A stretch of 64,000 nucleotides of DNA from assembly GCA_023957315.1 (NCBI GenBank), contig JAMLHE010000013.1:29825-93824 (forward strand), read 5' to 3'. The stretch is from Candidatus Kapaibacterium sp. (GTDB lineage: Bacteria > Bacteroidota > Ignavibacteria > Kapaibacteriales > UBA2268). This document shows positions 9,888 through 19,855 of this stretch, one piece after another. Made by a program: the position numbers and the translations under genes. Position 1 is the first letter of the stretch; the number at the start of each line of letters is the position of its first letter. Under the pieces are notes generated by a model. The model saw nothing but the letters and a program-made list of their open reading frames with translations. It searched no databases and was not told the origin of the DNA.

Positions 9888-12629
9888 ATGAAGAATTTCC
9901 TACAAATTGTACTTTTGGTTATCTTTGTCGGTATAATACATATATCGGCGCAAGTCCCCAACCAAATCAGTTGGCAAGGTGTACTCACAGACGCTCAAGG
10001 CGATGCCTTGCAAGGACAAAACGAAATAATTATCAGAATTTTTTCGAGCGATGACAATGTTAACGACTTAATACCACTTTGGACAGAGACTTATAATTTG
10101 AATTTAATGGACGGATTGGTCAATTTAGCTTTAGGAGATAATCCGGGCAATCCAATAAATTTGAATTTCAACCAAGCATTATGGCTTGAAATAGTGGTCA
10201 ATGGCGGCAATCCACTCAATAGAATAAAATTGACCTCAGTGCCATACAGTATTATGTCTAAAGATGTCGAAGATGGTGCTGTAGTACGTTCTTTAGGCAA
10301 AGATGAGCAATTGAAAGACGATATCAAATTGGTGGAAGGCAAAAATGTTATCATCGAAGACAATATGCCAAACGAAAATGACATTAGGATATCCGCACTA
10401 CCCGAACTGAAAATTGAACAGAACATTGATAATAGTACGAGTATATTTATCTGGAATCCGGTTACGAATATTTACAATATATGGATTATAGTTTTCCCAA
10501 CCGGTGAAGTATGGTGGTTCCGTGAACTAATAATCTACGAAACGCTAATTATCAAACATGAGGAAAGCGAGCGTAGTGTTGAAATTACGGCTGGTGAAGG
10601 TATCACTCTCCGTGGTCCCGACGGAGAAATAACAGGCAGATGGAATACAGACGGAACATCTGAACATATGGGCGAAGAGACATTCCATGGTGGGATTAAA
10701 ATTCCTTTAGTGGGTGGTGGCGAAATCCTAATTGATGACGAAGGTATAACAATTTATGATGCAGAGGGTAACGTGGTAACTGATTTTGCACCTGACGGCA
10801 CTTCATATCATAGTGGTCTCGAAACTTTTGAAGGAGGGATTGAAGTTCCATTAGCTGGTGATGGAAAAATCCTAATCGGTGACCAAGGAATAAAAATTTA
10901 CGATGCTGAGGGGAACGTGCTTACAGAATTCGCACCGGACGGCACTTCTTTGCATAAAGGGCTCGAAACTTTTGAAGGTGGGATTAGTGTTCCTCTCTTG
11001 AGCGGTGGTAGATTTGATATTGATAAATGGGGATTTAACGTATATGATGTTGACGGATTCTTAAAAGGTGGACTTATACATTCTGAAGAAGGAGTCTCTT
11101 TCGGAGTACTTAGCTCTAATGGCTACATCACTATGGATGAACAAGGGTTGACTATTAAGGATAATAATTCTAATGTGATAACACAATTCAAAATGGACGG
11201 AACTTCATTTCATAGTGGTAAGGAAACTTTTGAAGGTGGGATTGAAGTTCCTCTCTCAAACGGAGGCAAATTAGAAATTCATGAATCTGGAGTTTCTGTT
11301 TACGATGCTGAAGATAATTACAAAGGCGGGATTTTGCAAGATGAGCAGAAGACATACGTGGGTGTCAAAAGTGATGAGGGGAAAATATGGATGGGAGAAG
11401 ACGGTTTAACATTATGGAATGCTGATGATGAAATAGTCGGTTCTTGGAATTTCGACGGCACTTCTTTTCATAGAGGTAAGGAAACTTTTGCCGGAGGAAT
11501 TGATGTCCCTCTCACAGATGGAGGGAAAATGCAATTTAATATCGGAAGTACACCTTTACAACTATCTGGTTTGGGCGGAAACGATGTCTTAACTGTATCG
11601 CAAAATGGTGCCACTGAACAATCCGGTATAGGTACTTTTAAAGCAGGAATTGAAGTGCCTCTAACAGATGGTGGGACAATTCAAATTCATCCCGGTTCTA
11701 CACCTTTATTAATAAATGGTTCGGACGGAGACGATGTCCTAAGTGTATCAAGTGATACTAATGGCACGAGCCTTAATATATTAAATGACCTTGGTAGTCT
11801 GAAATTTGGTTCAACGGGAATTGTAGTTTCTAATACTGATGCGATAGTAGCAACAGTTAACTATGACGGTTCTGCTTCATTCGGCGGACCTGTTACCATA
11901 GGAGATAAGGTGACGATTCTTAATAGTGATGGTGATAAAAAGTTTGAGTTTGACAATAGTGCACTTTGGATATTTAATACTACGGGTACTTGCACAAATT
12001 TGATGGGGCAGGATGGCAGTACTGTGCAATTGGGCTTAGCACAATTCTGGGGCGGTTTCCAAGTTGCAAACGGAAATACACAATTGAAAAACACTACTAT
12101 TACAGGAACTTTGTCAACATCAGGCGCATTAACAGTGAATAGCAGTGCATCACTTAGCGGAAATTGCTCTGTCGGGGGTAATCTTACTGTTATAGGCGAT
12201 TTAAACGTTACCGGCAACAAGAATTTCCGAATTGACCATCCCGACGACCCGTATAATAAGTATCTGTTTCATGCTTCTATCGAATCAGACGAAGTGTTGA
12301 ACCAATATTCCGGAAATGTTATTACAGATGCGAATGGTGTAGCAATTGTCACTTTGCCGGATTACGTCGAAAAAATCAATATTGATTTCCGATACCAATT
12401 GACTGTAATTGGTGATTTTGCTCAAGCAATAATCTCGAAAAAAATTCAAAATAATCAATTTGAAATCAGAACAGATAAAGCAAACATGGAAGTGAGTTGG
12501 ATGATTACTGCCAAACGTAACGATTCCGTCCTACAATACAGACCTTTCCAAGCAGTTCGTGATAAAAGTCCTGCTGATAGAGGTAAATTACTTTTTGATT
12601 TGAACAAATTATCTAATTTAGGAGATTAA
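9888..12629 (+). CDS. Fiber-like surface protein: ISWQG N-domain, GGIEVPL repeats, FRIDHP C-terminal domain
   Basis: 913 residues. Signal peptide (about 1-23), then an N-terminal domain (about 24-130) starting VPNQISWQGVL and ending near RIKLTSVPYSIMSK, the same domain as in the four fiber genes at 48193-61141. The middle (about 220-680) has repeats of the form GTSxHxGxETFEGGIEVPLxxGG followed by G(I/V)xxYDAEGN, resembling a trimeric beta-structured shaft. The C-terminus (about 780-900) holds a FRIDHPDDPYNKYL domain with FRYQLTVIGDFAQAI, a domain I have seen at the ends of other bacterial fiber-like proteins. Unlike the locus-2 fibers it has no YadA-head repeats and no S74 chaperone. AGGAG lies 6 bases before the ATG. 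The partner gene follows after one base. Confidence 0.65.
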   Translation: MKNFLQIVLLVIFVGIIHISAQVPNQISWQGVLTDAQGDALQGQNEIIIRIFSSDDNVNDLIPLWTETYNLNLMDGLVNLALGDNPGNPINLNFNQALWLEIVVNGGNPLNRIKLTSVPYSIMSKDVEDGAVVRSLGKDEQLKDDIKLVEGKNVIIEDNMPNENDIRISALPELKIEQNIDNSTSIFIWNPVTNIYNIWIIVFPTGEVWWFRELIIYETLIIKHEESERSVEITAGEGITLRGPDGEITGRWNTDGTSEHMGEETFHGGIKIPLVGGGEILIDDEGITIYDAEGNVVTDFAPDGTSYHSGLETFEGGIEVPLAGDGKILIGDQGIKIYDAEGNVLTEFAPDGTSLHKGLETFEGGISVPLLSGGRFDIDKWGFNVYDVDGFLKGGLIHSEEGVSFGVLSSNGYITMDEQGLTIKDNNSNVITQFKMDGTSFHSGKETFEGGIEVPLSNGGKLEIHESGVSVYDAEDNYKGGILQDEQKTYVGVKSDEGKIWMGEDGLTLWNADDEIVGSWNFDGTSFHRGKETFAGGIDVPLTDGGKMQFNIGSTPLQLSGLGGNDVLTVSQNGATEQSGIGTFKAGIEVPLTDGGTIQIHPGSTPLLINGSDGDDVLSVSSDTNGTSLNILNDLGSLKFGSTGIVVSNTDAIVATVNYDGSASFGGPVTIGDKVTILNSDGDKKFEFDNSALWIFNTTGTCTNLMGQDGSTVQLGLAQFWGGFQVANGNTQLKNTTITGTLSTSGALTVNSSASLSGNCSVGGNLTVIGDLNVTGNKNFRIDHPDDPYNKYLFHASIESDEVLNQYSGNVITDANGVAIVTLPDYVEKINIDFRYQLTVIGDFAQAIISKKIQNNQFEIRTDKANMEVSWMITAKRNDSVLQYRPFQAVRDKSPADRGKLLFDLNKLSNLGD

Positions 12630-12630
12630 A

Positions 12631-13344
12631 ATGAAAAATCTATTTTTAATATTTGTATTATTTGCATCTGTATCGATACTACAAAGCCAAGATTATATAA
12701 TCAAAAAGCATGTTTTCGGCTCAAGTGCCCAAACGGCATCAAATTCTGAACATGTTTTCAAAAGCACTGTTGGGCAATCAACTGCCGGATATGCTGAAAA
12801 TGAAGACATCAAGCTATTTTCGGGCTTCTGGAAAGAGACACTCTCAACCATAAATTTGCATTCTGTGAATCTAATAGCAGGCTGGAACATAATTTCCACC
12901 TACCTCACTCCGATTAATGCATCAATTGAGATGATATTTTCGCAAATTGTGGACGATATTGTAATAGTCAAAAATAATATCGGTCAAATCTATTATCCGG
13001 AATTTGGCATCAATGATATTGGCAATTGGAGCATTTACGAAGGGTACCAAGTATATACAAGCCAATCTATAACACTTGAGATTTTGGGGGCAGTTATTTC
13101 CCCTCAAGATACGCCAATTGATTTAGGCATCGGGTGGAGTATTGTGCCCTACTTACGTTCCGGACAGATGAATATCGAAGATGCTATGGTTACTTTGACC
13201 GATGACGAAGCTCTTGTCATTGCCAAGAATAATCTCGGGCAGATATATTACCCGGCTTTCGGTATCAACGACATCGGGAATATGCTCGCGGGGCAAGGCT
13301 ATCAGATTTATTTGATTAAAACTGGAACTCTGACATACCCGTAA
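12631..13344 (+). CDS. Short GQ..GFW-motif protein with tandem GWN C-terminal modules
   Basis: 237 residues: signal peptide (about 1-19), a domain of about 50 residues with the pattern VFGSSA...SNSEHVFKSTVGQ...GFW, then two GWN modules (GWNIISTY... and GWSIVPYL...) that end the protein. The GSS-TVGQ-G-GFW pattern is common near the N-terminus of secreted Bacteroidota proteins. Its start follows the fiber stop by one base with AGGAG just upstream, so the two are co-transcribed and probably translationally coupled. The same pair (fiber then short protein) is at 52032-47467. The function is unknown; a fiber-anchoring or capping partner is one hypothesis. Confidence 0.65.
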   Translation: MKNLFLIFVLFASVSILQSQDYIIKKHVFGSSAQTASNSEHVFKSTVGQSTAGYAENEDIKLFSGFWKETLSTINLHSVNLIAGWNIISTYLTPINASIEMIFSQIVDDIVIVKNNIGQIYYPEFGINDIGNWSIYEGYQVYTSQSITLEILGAVISPQDTPIDLGIGWSIVPYLRSGQMNIEDAMVTLTDDEALVIAKNNLGQIYYPAFGINDIGNMLAGQGYQIYLIKTGTLTYP

Positions 13345-13371
13345 AATTGAGCAAAGTCAGTTTGTGCATTT

Positions 13372-13406
13372 AACTAAGCTTTTACTTTTTGCGGAAAAGC
13401 TTAGTT
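13372..13406. terminator. Bidirectional terminator hairpin between convergent genes
   Basis: Perfect 12-base arms AACTAAGCTTTT (13372-13383) and AAAAGCTTAGTT (13395-13406) with an 11-base loop. It lies after the plus-strand surface gene and overlaps the stop codon and last codons of the antiporter gene. Confidence 0.65.
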
Positions 13407-15526
13407 ATTGTTGTGCTGATTTCATCATAATCTTTCAGGGGAACTGAAACTGAAGTTGAAATGAAAGTATCTTCCGTCGAATCTATAAAAACAGATTGCT
13501 TCGGATAAATGACTATGAAACTATTCTTGCTTGATAGCTCGTTGAGGTATTCAGGTATTTTGTTCATTTGGCTATTGTACGAAATTCCGTTTTTACGGCT
13601 GAATACGATAATCAGATTATCATCAAACTTTAAGTCTCCTGTAATGATAGGGAAATTCCTCCAATCATTCATCGTAATGAATTCTGAAGATATTGGATGC
13701 AGCTTATTGATATTGCGAATGTAATTTAAGGTGACATCATGAGCATAGAATACTAATTTGGAGCCTGTATTCCGAGCGATGTTCCAAATTTTGATTAGCC
13801 AAAATGGAAAACCAATTTCCTTTTCGGCATTTCTGGGAATTACAATCAGATGGCGTTTAATAGTGTTCAGTGGTTGAACGGCATTATAAATTAAAGTTGT
13901 AGTATTGCAAGATTTTAGTATTTCTTCGGTTAGTTCTCCTAAAAAAGAATGTGTCAATCCCGTTTGTTTGTGTAATCCTATAATCAAATCGGTGATTTTC
14001 TTTTCTTTAACGACGTTTGTGATTCCGTTTACGATATCGAGGTCATATCTCAGAATCTGCTTGAAGACGCTATCAGTCGAAGAAGCACATATAGCTGCTT
14101 TTTCTAAAATTTTCTTAGCTCTCCTCTCCGCAAACTCATCAGATAAAGAATTTGCAATCACATTCAAGCCATACAATGGTGTTAAACTTTTCTTTGATTT
14201 TATTGTTACGCTAAGATTGATTAACTCGTTTGCATTTTCAATATTATTCATAGGAATCAAAATGCTTTCATCTAAACTATTCAATTTTGTGTCGCTTTCT
14301 GTCAATTCTTGTAATGCTAAATTCTGTGCACCCTTTTGAGTATATAGCGAAGCAATAGTCGAAGTTACTAATATCATCAAAATCGTGCCATTAAGTACGC
14401 TATCATTCAAAAGTCTGATTGGCGCTCCGGAAGTATCGTAGCCTAAAATTATATTATAACCAACCAATACTGCCGCAAGAACTGCTGAAGCTTTAGAATT
14501 ACTTAGTCCAAAAATCAATCGTCGTTCATCAAGACTATATTTGAATGATTTTTGTGCAAGCCATGCAGCTAAAAACTTGCCTGTTGTAGCAATTACCGTC
14601 ATAGTTACAGCAACAAAAATCGTATCAAAATCTTTGATAAAGGCTCTGAAATCCACCAACATCCCAACTCCGATTAAAAAGAAGGGGATAAAGAGAGCAT
14701 TGCCGGCGAATTCAATCCTATTCATCAATGCTGAGGTTTGAGGAATCAAACGATTAAGTGCCAATCCGGCTAAAAACGCACCAATTATTGCTTCAACTCC
14801 TGCTACTTCAGCTAAGAACGCTGCTAAAAACACTAAACCAAGCACAAAAATGTATTGGGATATATTATCAGTATAGTTCTTGAAAAACCATCTTCCAAGT
14901 ATTGGAAATCCAATCATTACAATCAAAGCAAAAATCGAAATGGACACTGCGAGTTGAATCCAAAAGTTCTCATCTAAAGTACCGGTAGTCATATTAACAA
15001 TTACGGCAAGCACCAATAGGGCTAAGGTGTCTGTAATTATCGTTCCGCCAATTGTGATTGTAACAGCCCGATTTTTAATAACTCCAAATTGCCCAAGAAT
15101 GGGATAAGTCAATATAGTGTGCGAGGCGAACATACTCGCTAAGAGGACAGATGTAGGTAAAGAAAAATTTAAAATATAAAAACCTGTCACAGTACCCAAA
15201 ACCATTGGTATCAAAAAAGTATAGAGACCGAATATTATACTTTTGTTACTGTTTCGCTTGAAATCGCCCAAGTCAATTTCCAAACAAGCAAGAAACATGA
15301 TATAAAGTAATCCTACCGTCCCAAACAAAGTTATACTACTATCACGCAGCATTAGATTTAGTCCGTTAGGACCAATAAGAGCACCGGCGATAATAAGACC
15401 GATTAGGTGTGGAATTTTCAGCTTGTTGAAAAGTATGGGCGCGAAGAGTATGATGAACAATATCAACGCAAATATCAAAACCGGATTACTCAACGGCAAG
15501 CTTAATTCTAAAAGCTTTTGGGGCAT
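13382..15526 (-). CDS. CPA2-family cation:proton antiporter with C-terminal USP-like domains
   Basis: 714 residues. About residues 15-400 form 11-13 membrane helices with typical CPA2 features: LKIPHLIGLIIAGALIGPNG near the N-terminus, the GGTIITDTLALLVLA segment with the likely ion-binding Asp, and EVAGVEAIIGAFLAGLALNR. The remaining about 310 residues are soluble and resemble two universal-stress-protein-like units. Likely role: K+ or Na+/H+ exchange across the inner membrane with cytoplasmic regulation. No KefG/KefF partner is adjacent. A TAATTTTG-like -7 element lies at 15552-15559 on the complementary strand, without a clear -33 element. Confidence 0.85.
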   Translation of the reverse strand: MPQKLLELSLPLSNPVLIFALILFIILFAPILFNKLKIPHLIGLIIAGALIGPNGLNLMLRDSSITLFGTVGLLYIMFLACLEIDLGDFKRNSNKSIIFGLYTFLIPMVLGTVTGFYILNFSLPTSVLLASMFASHTILTYPILGQFGVIKNRAVTITIGGTIITDTLALLVLAVIVNMTTGTLDENFWIQLAVSISIFALIVMIGFPILGRWFFKNYTDNISQYIFVLGLVFLAAFLAEVAGVEAIIGAFLAGLALNRLIPQTSALMNRIEFAGNALFIPFFLIGVGMLVDFRAFIKDFDTIFVAVTMTVIATTGKFLAAWLAQKSFKYSLDERRLIFGLSNSKASAVLAAVLVGYNIILGYDTSGAPIRLLNDSVLNGTILMILVTSTIASLYTQKGAQNLALQELTESDTKLNSLDESILIPMNNIENANELINLSVTIKSKKSLTPLYGLNVIANSLSDEFAERRAKKILEKAAICASSTDSVFKQILRYDLDIVNGITNVVKEKKITDLIIGLHKQTGLTHSFLGELTEEILKSCNTTTLIYNAVQPLNTIKRHLIVIPRNAEKEIGFPFWLIKIWNIARNTGSKLVFYAHDVTLNYIRNINKLHPISSEFITMNDWRNFPIITGDLKFDDNLIIVFSRKNGISYNSQMNKIPEYLNELSSKNSFIVIYPKQSVFIDSTEDTFISTSVSVPLKDYDEISTTITKLFRKK

Positions 15527-15736
15527 ATTATATAATGTTTATTACTGTTGTCAAAATTAGCCCCTATATAGTTGAATTTTATTTCAATATTTGTATATTA
15601 ATTTTTTCATAATTTCATTTGACAAAGTTAATGATAAAAGTTTTAATTTGCAAATTGATTGCTCGGAGAATTTTTTTAATTTAATTTTGACATAAATTTT
15701 TCTTTAAAAATCCAAAAATATGTTTATTTTTACATT

Positions 15737-16426
15737 ATGGGATATAATGATAATAATACTGCTGTTGTGCTTTTGAGCGGAGGAATGGATTCCGCAGTTT
15801 GTGCGGCTTTAACTGTTTACGAAGGTTATCAACCTGCTGTTCTTCATTTGAATTACGGGCAGCGAACTCAAAAGCGAGAACTCAAAGCTTTTCACGAAGT
15901 CGCTGACCATTATGAAATTAACAAACGCTTGATTGTAGATGTTTCGTACTTGTCGCAAATTGGCGGCTCGAGCTTGACAGATACATCAATCGAAATCGAA
16001 AAAGCCAAATTTGATAAAGACCATATTCCCAATACATATGTGCCGTTCCGCAATGGGAATATTATAGCAATTGCCGTTAGTTGGGCAGAAGTAATCGGCG
16101 CCCGAGCGATTATAATTGGTGCAATGGAGCAAGATTCCAGTGGCTATCCCGATTGCCGTTCGACTTTCTTCGATGCGATAAATTTGGCAATAAAATTGGG
16201 CACCAAACCCGAAACTGAAATCCGCGTGCTCACCCCGATTATTGACATGACAAAATCCGAAATTATCAAACGTGGCACTGAATTGGGCGTACCTTTCGAG
16301 AAAACTTGGAGTTGCTACAAAAATTCTGATTTGGCTTGTGGTGTATGCGAATCTTGTGCTTTACGTCTGAAAGGATTTGCCGGAGCCGGTTATCGCGACC
16401 CTATCAAATACGAACCGAAGAGCTAA
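15737..16426 (+). CDS. queC: 7-cyano-7-deazaguanine synthase QueC
   Basis: 229 residues. Converts 7-carboxy-7-deazaguanine to preQ0 with ATP and ammonia in queuosine biosynthesis. The PP-loop ATP-binding motif LLSGGMDSAV is at about residues 12-21, and the zinc site is Cys193, Cys201, Cys204 and Cys207 in SCYKNSDLACGVCESC. Length is normal for the family. Other queuosine genes are not in the window, so it stands alone. Its stop abuts the end of the convergent OM-protein gene. Confidence 0.95.
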   Translation: MGYNDNNTAVVLLSGGMDSAVCAALTVYEGYQPAVLHLNYGQRTQKRELKAFHEVADHYEINKRLIVDVSYLSQIGGSSLTDTSIEIEKAKFDKDHIPNTYVPFRNGNIIAIAVSWAEVIGARAIIIGAMEQDSSGYPDCRSTFFDAINLAIKLGTKPETEIRVLTPIIDMTKSEIIKRGTELGVPFEKTWSCYKNSDLACGVCESCALRLKGFAGAGYRDPIKYEPKS

Positions 16427-17005
16427 TTAAAAAGCGTACCGAATCCCGAATCCACCACCGATTCCAATATAGCTTGTTCCGCTTGGATTTCGGTCTATGA
16501 ACTTAGTATCATCTGACACTTCTGAGGTCTGATAATGCAATCCAAGTTCAATATTCAAAACAAGTCTATCCATAACTTTGTGCTCTAATCCACCGATCAG
16601 TCCAAAATTATAAATTCGGTTCATATCCTTATTGATAACTTTTGTAATAAGGTCATTTTCGCGAATGAATTTGAAAGTCCTATCTTCAATATACCAAAAA
16701 GATACAGTCGGTGCCACGTAGTATCTGGTGTTTTCGGTTTTGTGCAAGTTAAACTGATATTGAATTCCCAAACTTGCGTAAAAATCCAAGTCATCAGGCG
16801 GAGCGTCTGATTGATAATAAGTAAAGAATGTGAATGCCCAAGCATTGTGTGGGGAAGTTTCGACTTGGTAATTCAAGCCAATCCCGGAAATTGTTGAGAG
16901 CGCGATGCCGAATTGGTGCTTAGGGTATGAGCGCTTTTGACTCATCGAATCATAAGTTGAAAAAAACATCAATATAATTATGGCAATCAAAAACTTTCTA
17001 AGCAT
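16427..17005 (-). CDS. Outer-membrane beta-barrel protein
   Basis: About 192 residues from ATG at 17003-17005; an upstream in-frame GTG (17035) would add ten residues before the signal peptide and is less likely. Signal peptide about 1-23, then alternating aromatic strands such as WAFTFFTYYQS, LGIQYQFNLH, YYVAPTVSFWYI, NIELGLHYQTS and a terminal strand IGIGGGFGIRYAF ending in Phe, as in proteins assembled by BAM. About eight strands. No specific family recognised. Confidence 0.65.
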   Translation of the reverse strand: MLRKFLIAIIILMFFSTYDSMSQKRSYPKHQFGIALSTISGIGLNYQVETSPHNAWAFTFFTYYQSDAPPDDLDFYASLGIQYQFNLHKTENTRYYVAPTVSFWYIEDRTFKFIRENDLITKVINKDMNRIYNFGLIGGLEHKVMDRLVLNIELGLHYQTSEVSDDTKFIDRNPSGTSYIGIGGGFGIRYAF

Positions 17006-17156
17006 CGAATTCACTACGTTAAAAACTATTGTCACGAAAATAGATACTAAATATTGATATTACTTGTCTTGTAATTCATTTATCCTTAACTCTTTTTATT
17101 GCAATTTTGCTTATTTTCGAGTTGAAAATAATTTAAATTTGCGAATTGAGGTTTGA

Positions 17157-19847
17157 ATGAATAAAACGTTGATACTAATTGCAATAATTCTTATGATTTC
17201 ATGTGCCGAACTGTTGAGCCAAACAGGCGGAGTGAAAGGTGTACTCAGGTCTGCCGAAGACGATAGCCCGATTATCGGCGCTTCCGTTATGGTGCAAGGC
17301 ACTACAATGGGCACTCGAACCAATACTTTGGGCGAATACACTTTAGAGGGAATTCCTCAAGGCAATCACCAAATTCTTTTCAGGTCAATCGGCTATAAAG
17401 AGACGATAATTGAAGTGGTTGTAAAAGCTCAATCTATGGCTTTAGTTAATGTGAGACTCGAACCCGCTGAAATCATGAGCGAAACTGTACAGGTAATAGC
17501 GTCCAGAGCTGAATTCCGCGAAACTCCTGTTGCATTCTCGAATGTTTCTAAGCAAGATTTGGAGCTAAATCCGGGAACAATGGAAATACCGCTAATTTTG
17601 AGCGAAACACCAAGTCTTTATTCATCGGAAGGTGGCGGCGGTTTCGGCGATTCACGTATGAATTTGCGCGGATTCAAGCAAAACAACGTGGCTGTTATGG
17701 TGAATGGGGTGCCCGTAAATGATATGGAAAACGGTTGGGTATATTGGAGCAATTGGAACGCACTCCGTGATGCGAGTGCTTCTATTCAGGTCCAACGCGG
17801 ACTTGGTGCAAGCCGTATAGCTAATCCCTCTGTTGGCGGTACTGTCAATATCATTTCAGATGCCGCTGACAACAGACGCGGTGTCAAATTGAAGCAAGAA
17901 TACGGTAGCTCAGAATTTCTTAAATCTACGATTGTTGCAAATTCCGGTAAAATGAATGATTTCGCAGTTACCTTTATGGGCTCGCGTACTACCGGAAACG
18001 GAGTTATAGACAAAACCTGGATTGATGATTGGTCATATTATCTTGCTTTGAGTTACGATGTGAACAAAAATCATAAATTGGACTTCTATTTAGTCGGAAC
18101 ACCCCAACAACACGGGCAACGTTCCTTCAAGCAAGGAATGGCAGTGTTCGACAAAGATTTCGCACTGAAAAACGGCATGAATGAAGAGTTTGTAATCATC
18201 GAAAATGAACGCGGAATCACTTATAATGAAAATTGGGGAAGGATTGCAAATCCGGGCAAAGAATATTATAACGGCGAAATTCATGATGCAAGATTCGAAG
18301 ATATGCTAATGACACGTCAAAACTATTATCATAAACCGCAGATGAATCTCAATTGGCTTTGGACACCGAATGAATCTTTCAGCTTAACAAATGTGTTCTA
18401 TGTTTCATTAGGCTCCGGTGGTGGTGTCGGCAATCAAAGAGTCGGAGGTACGAGTTTCCCGCTTGATTCAAATCGCCAAACGGATTTGCAGGGAGTTTAT
18501 GAATTTAATTCCGGCAATAGCCGTATTGACCCGAATTACGACCCAACACGCAAGAAATCAAATTACATTCTGACAAATAGCGTAAACGAACACTTTTGGA
18601 TAGGTTACCTCGGGACTGCAGATTTTACAATCTCGGAAAACAGCAAATTCCAGGGAGGCATTGACTTCAGATACTACGAAGGCTATCACTGGCGCGAAAT
18701 TAGGAATTTATTAGGCGGTGATTATTACATTGATATGGCTGATTCGACAGTTGATTACAGAGCCAATCCTCAAGCTGCTGTCAAAGGTCTGGGCGATAAG
18801 ATTGGCTATCACAACGATGGAATCATTCGCCAAGCCGGCACATTTTTGCAATATGAATATAAAAAACGAAATCTGACTACATATGCTAACGTAACAACTT
18901 CGCTGAATAGCCAAAAAAGATTAGATTATTTCCGCCGCCCGGATATGCCCGGCTCTAACGAAAGTGATTGGCAGAACTTTTTGGGATTTACAGTGAAAAC
19001 AGGTGCAAATTACAATCTGAGCAAGATTTTCAATGTTTACGGCAATGTTGGCTATTACAGTTTACCTCCACATTTAAATAATATTTTCAGGCTCGACAAT
19101 ACTGTTTATAATTCTGTCGGAAATGAAGAAGTGATGGGATTTGAATTAGGTGTCGGTACTTGGACACGAGAATTAAAAACGAATTTGAATCTCTACTATA
19201 CAATTTGGAATAATCAGACTTTACGGTATAGACGATTTGACGAAAACGATAATGAATTCAATTTCACTCTTCCGGGACTTGATGCTTTGCATATGGGAGC
19301 CGAATTTGATATGGAATGGAGACCGATTAGAGATTTGAGATTGCGTGGCATGGTTTCGATTGGGAATTGGACTTGGACAAGCGATATTATTGGGGAATAT
19401 TCTCCTGAGCAATCACCAAATACTATATTTCCCGTTGAAGCATATTTGGACGGGATTAAAGTTGGTGACGCTGCACAAACTTCGTTTTCTTTTTCAGCGA
19501 CTTATTATCCAATTCGTCGGAGTTCGATTAGTTTGAGCTATCGCCACTTTTCAAACTATTTTGCTGATTTCGACCCCGAATTCAGAACTGCTGCACAAAA
19601 GGGCATTCAACCTTGGGAGCTTCCTTCTTATGGCATATTTAACTTGTTTACGCGATTCACGATTCCAATGCGAGCTATTGTTGGTGTCACTTTGATGGCA
19701 AACGTGCTGAACATGCTGGACACAAAATACATTGCCGATGCAGATGACGCCAGAATCAATTCCGGTGGCGACCCCGCAGATAGAGCAAGAGTGTATTTCG
19801 GACGCCCGCGAACATTTGTTATAGGTGTCGAGCTCGAATTCAGATAG
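17157..19847 (+). CDS. TonB-dependent receptor with carboxypeptidase-regulatory-like N-domain
   Basis: 896 residues. Signal peptide (about 1-22), CarboxypepD_reg-like domain (about 25-110: GGVKGVLRSAEDDSPIIGAS...), plug domain (about 125-235: NLRGFKQNNVAVMVNGVPVND, VQVQRGLGA-like region) and a long 22-strand-type barrel ending GVELEFR. It imports an unknown ligand across the outer membrane with TonB energy. No SusD partner or transport operon is adjacent, so a glycan-utilisation role is not supported. A TAAATTTG sequence sits at 17134-17141, close to the start, with a poorly spaced TTTG upstream. Confidence 0.88.
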   Translation: MNKTLILIAIILMISCAELLSQTGGVKGVLRSAEDDSPIIGASVMVQGTTMGTRTNTLGEYTLEGIPQGNHQILFRSIGYKETIIEVVVKAQSMALVNVRLEPAEIMSETVQVIASRAEFRETPVAFSNVSKQDLELNPGTMEIPLILSETPSLYSSEGGGGFGDSRMNLRGFKQNNVAVMVNGVPVNDMENGWVYWSNWNALRDASASIQVQRGLGASRIANPSVGGTVNIISDAADNRRGVKLKQEYGSSEFLKSTIVANSGKMNDFAVTFMGSRTTGNGVIDKTWIDDWSYYLALSYDVNKNHKLDFYLVGTPQQHGQRSFKQGMAVFDKDFALKNGMNEEFVIIENERGITYNENWGRIANPGKEYYNGEIHDARFEDMLMTRQNYYHKPQMNLNWLWTPNESFSLTNVFYVSLGSGGGVGNQRVGGTSFPLDSNRQTDLQGVYEFNSGNSRIDPNYDPTRKKSNYILTNSVNEHFWIGYLGTADFTISENSKFQGGIDFRYYEGYHWREIRNLLGGDYYIDMADSTVDYRANPQAAVKGLGDKIGYHNDGIIRQAGTFLQYEYKKRNLTTYANVTTSLNSQKRLDYFRRPDMPGSNESDWQNFLGFTVKTGANYNLSKIFNVYGNVGYYSLPPHLNNIFRLDNTVYNSVGNEEVMGFELGVGTWTRELKTNLNLYYTIWNNQTLRYRRFDENDNEFNFTLPGLDALHMGAEFDMEWRPIRDLRLRGMVSIGNWTWTSDIIGEYSPEQSPNTIFPVEAYLDGIKVGDAAQTSFSFSATYYPIRRSSISLSYRHFSNYFADFDPEFRTAAQKGIQPWELPSYGIFNLFTRFTIPMRAIVGVTLMANVLNMLDTKYIADADDARINSGGDPADRARVYFGRPRTFVIGVELEFR

Positions 19848-19855
19848 TCCTGTTT

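Noticed and set aside
15552-15559. Promoter of the antiporter gene
   Set aside because: A TAATTTTG -7 element is present on the minus strand but no TTTG lies at 18-21 bases, so I did not list it as a feature.
17157-19847. Polysaccharide utilisation locus around the TonB-dependent receptor
   Set aside because: No SusD, glycoside hydrolase or sulfatase gene is adjacent; the neighbours are queC, an OM protein and a terminase.
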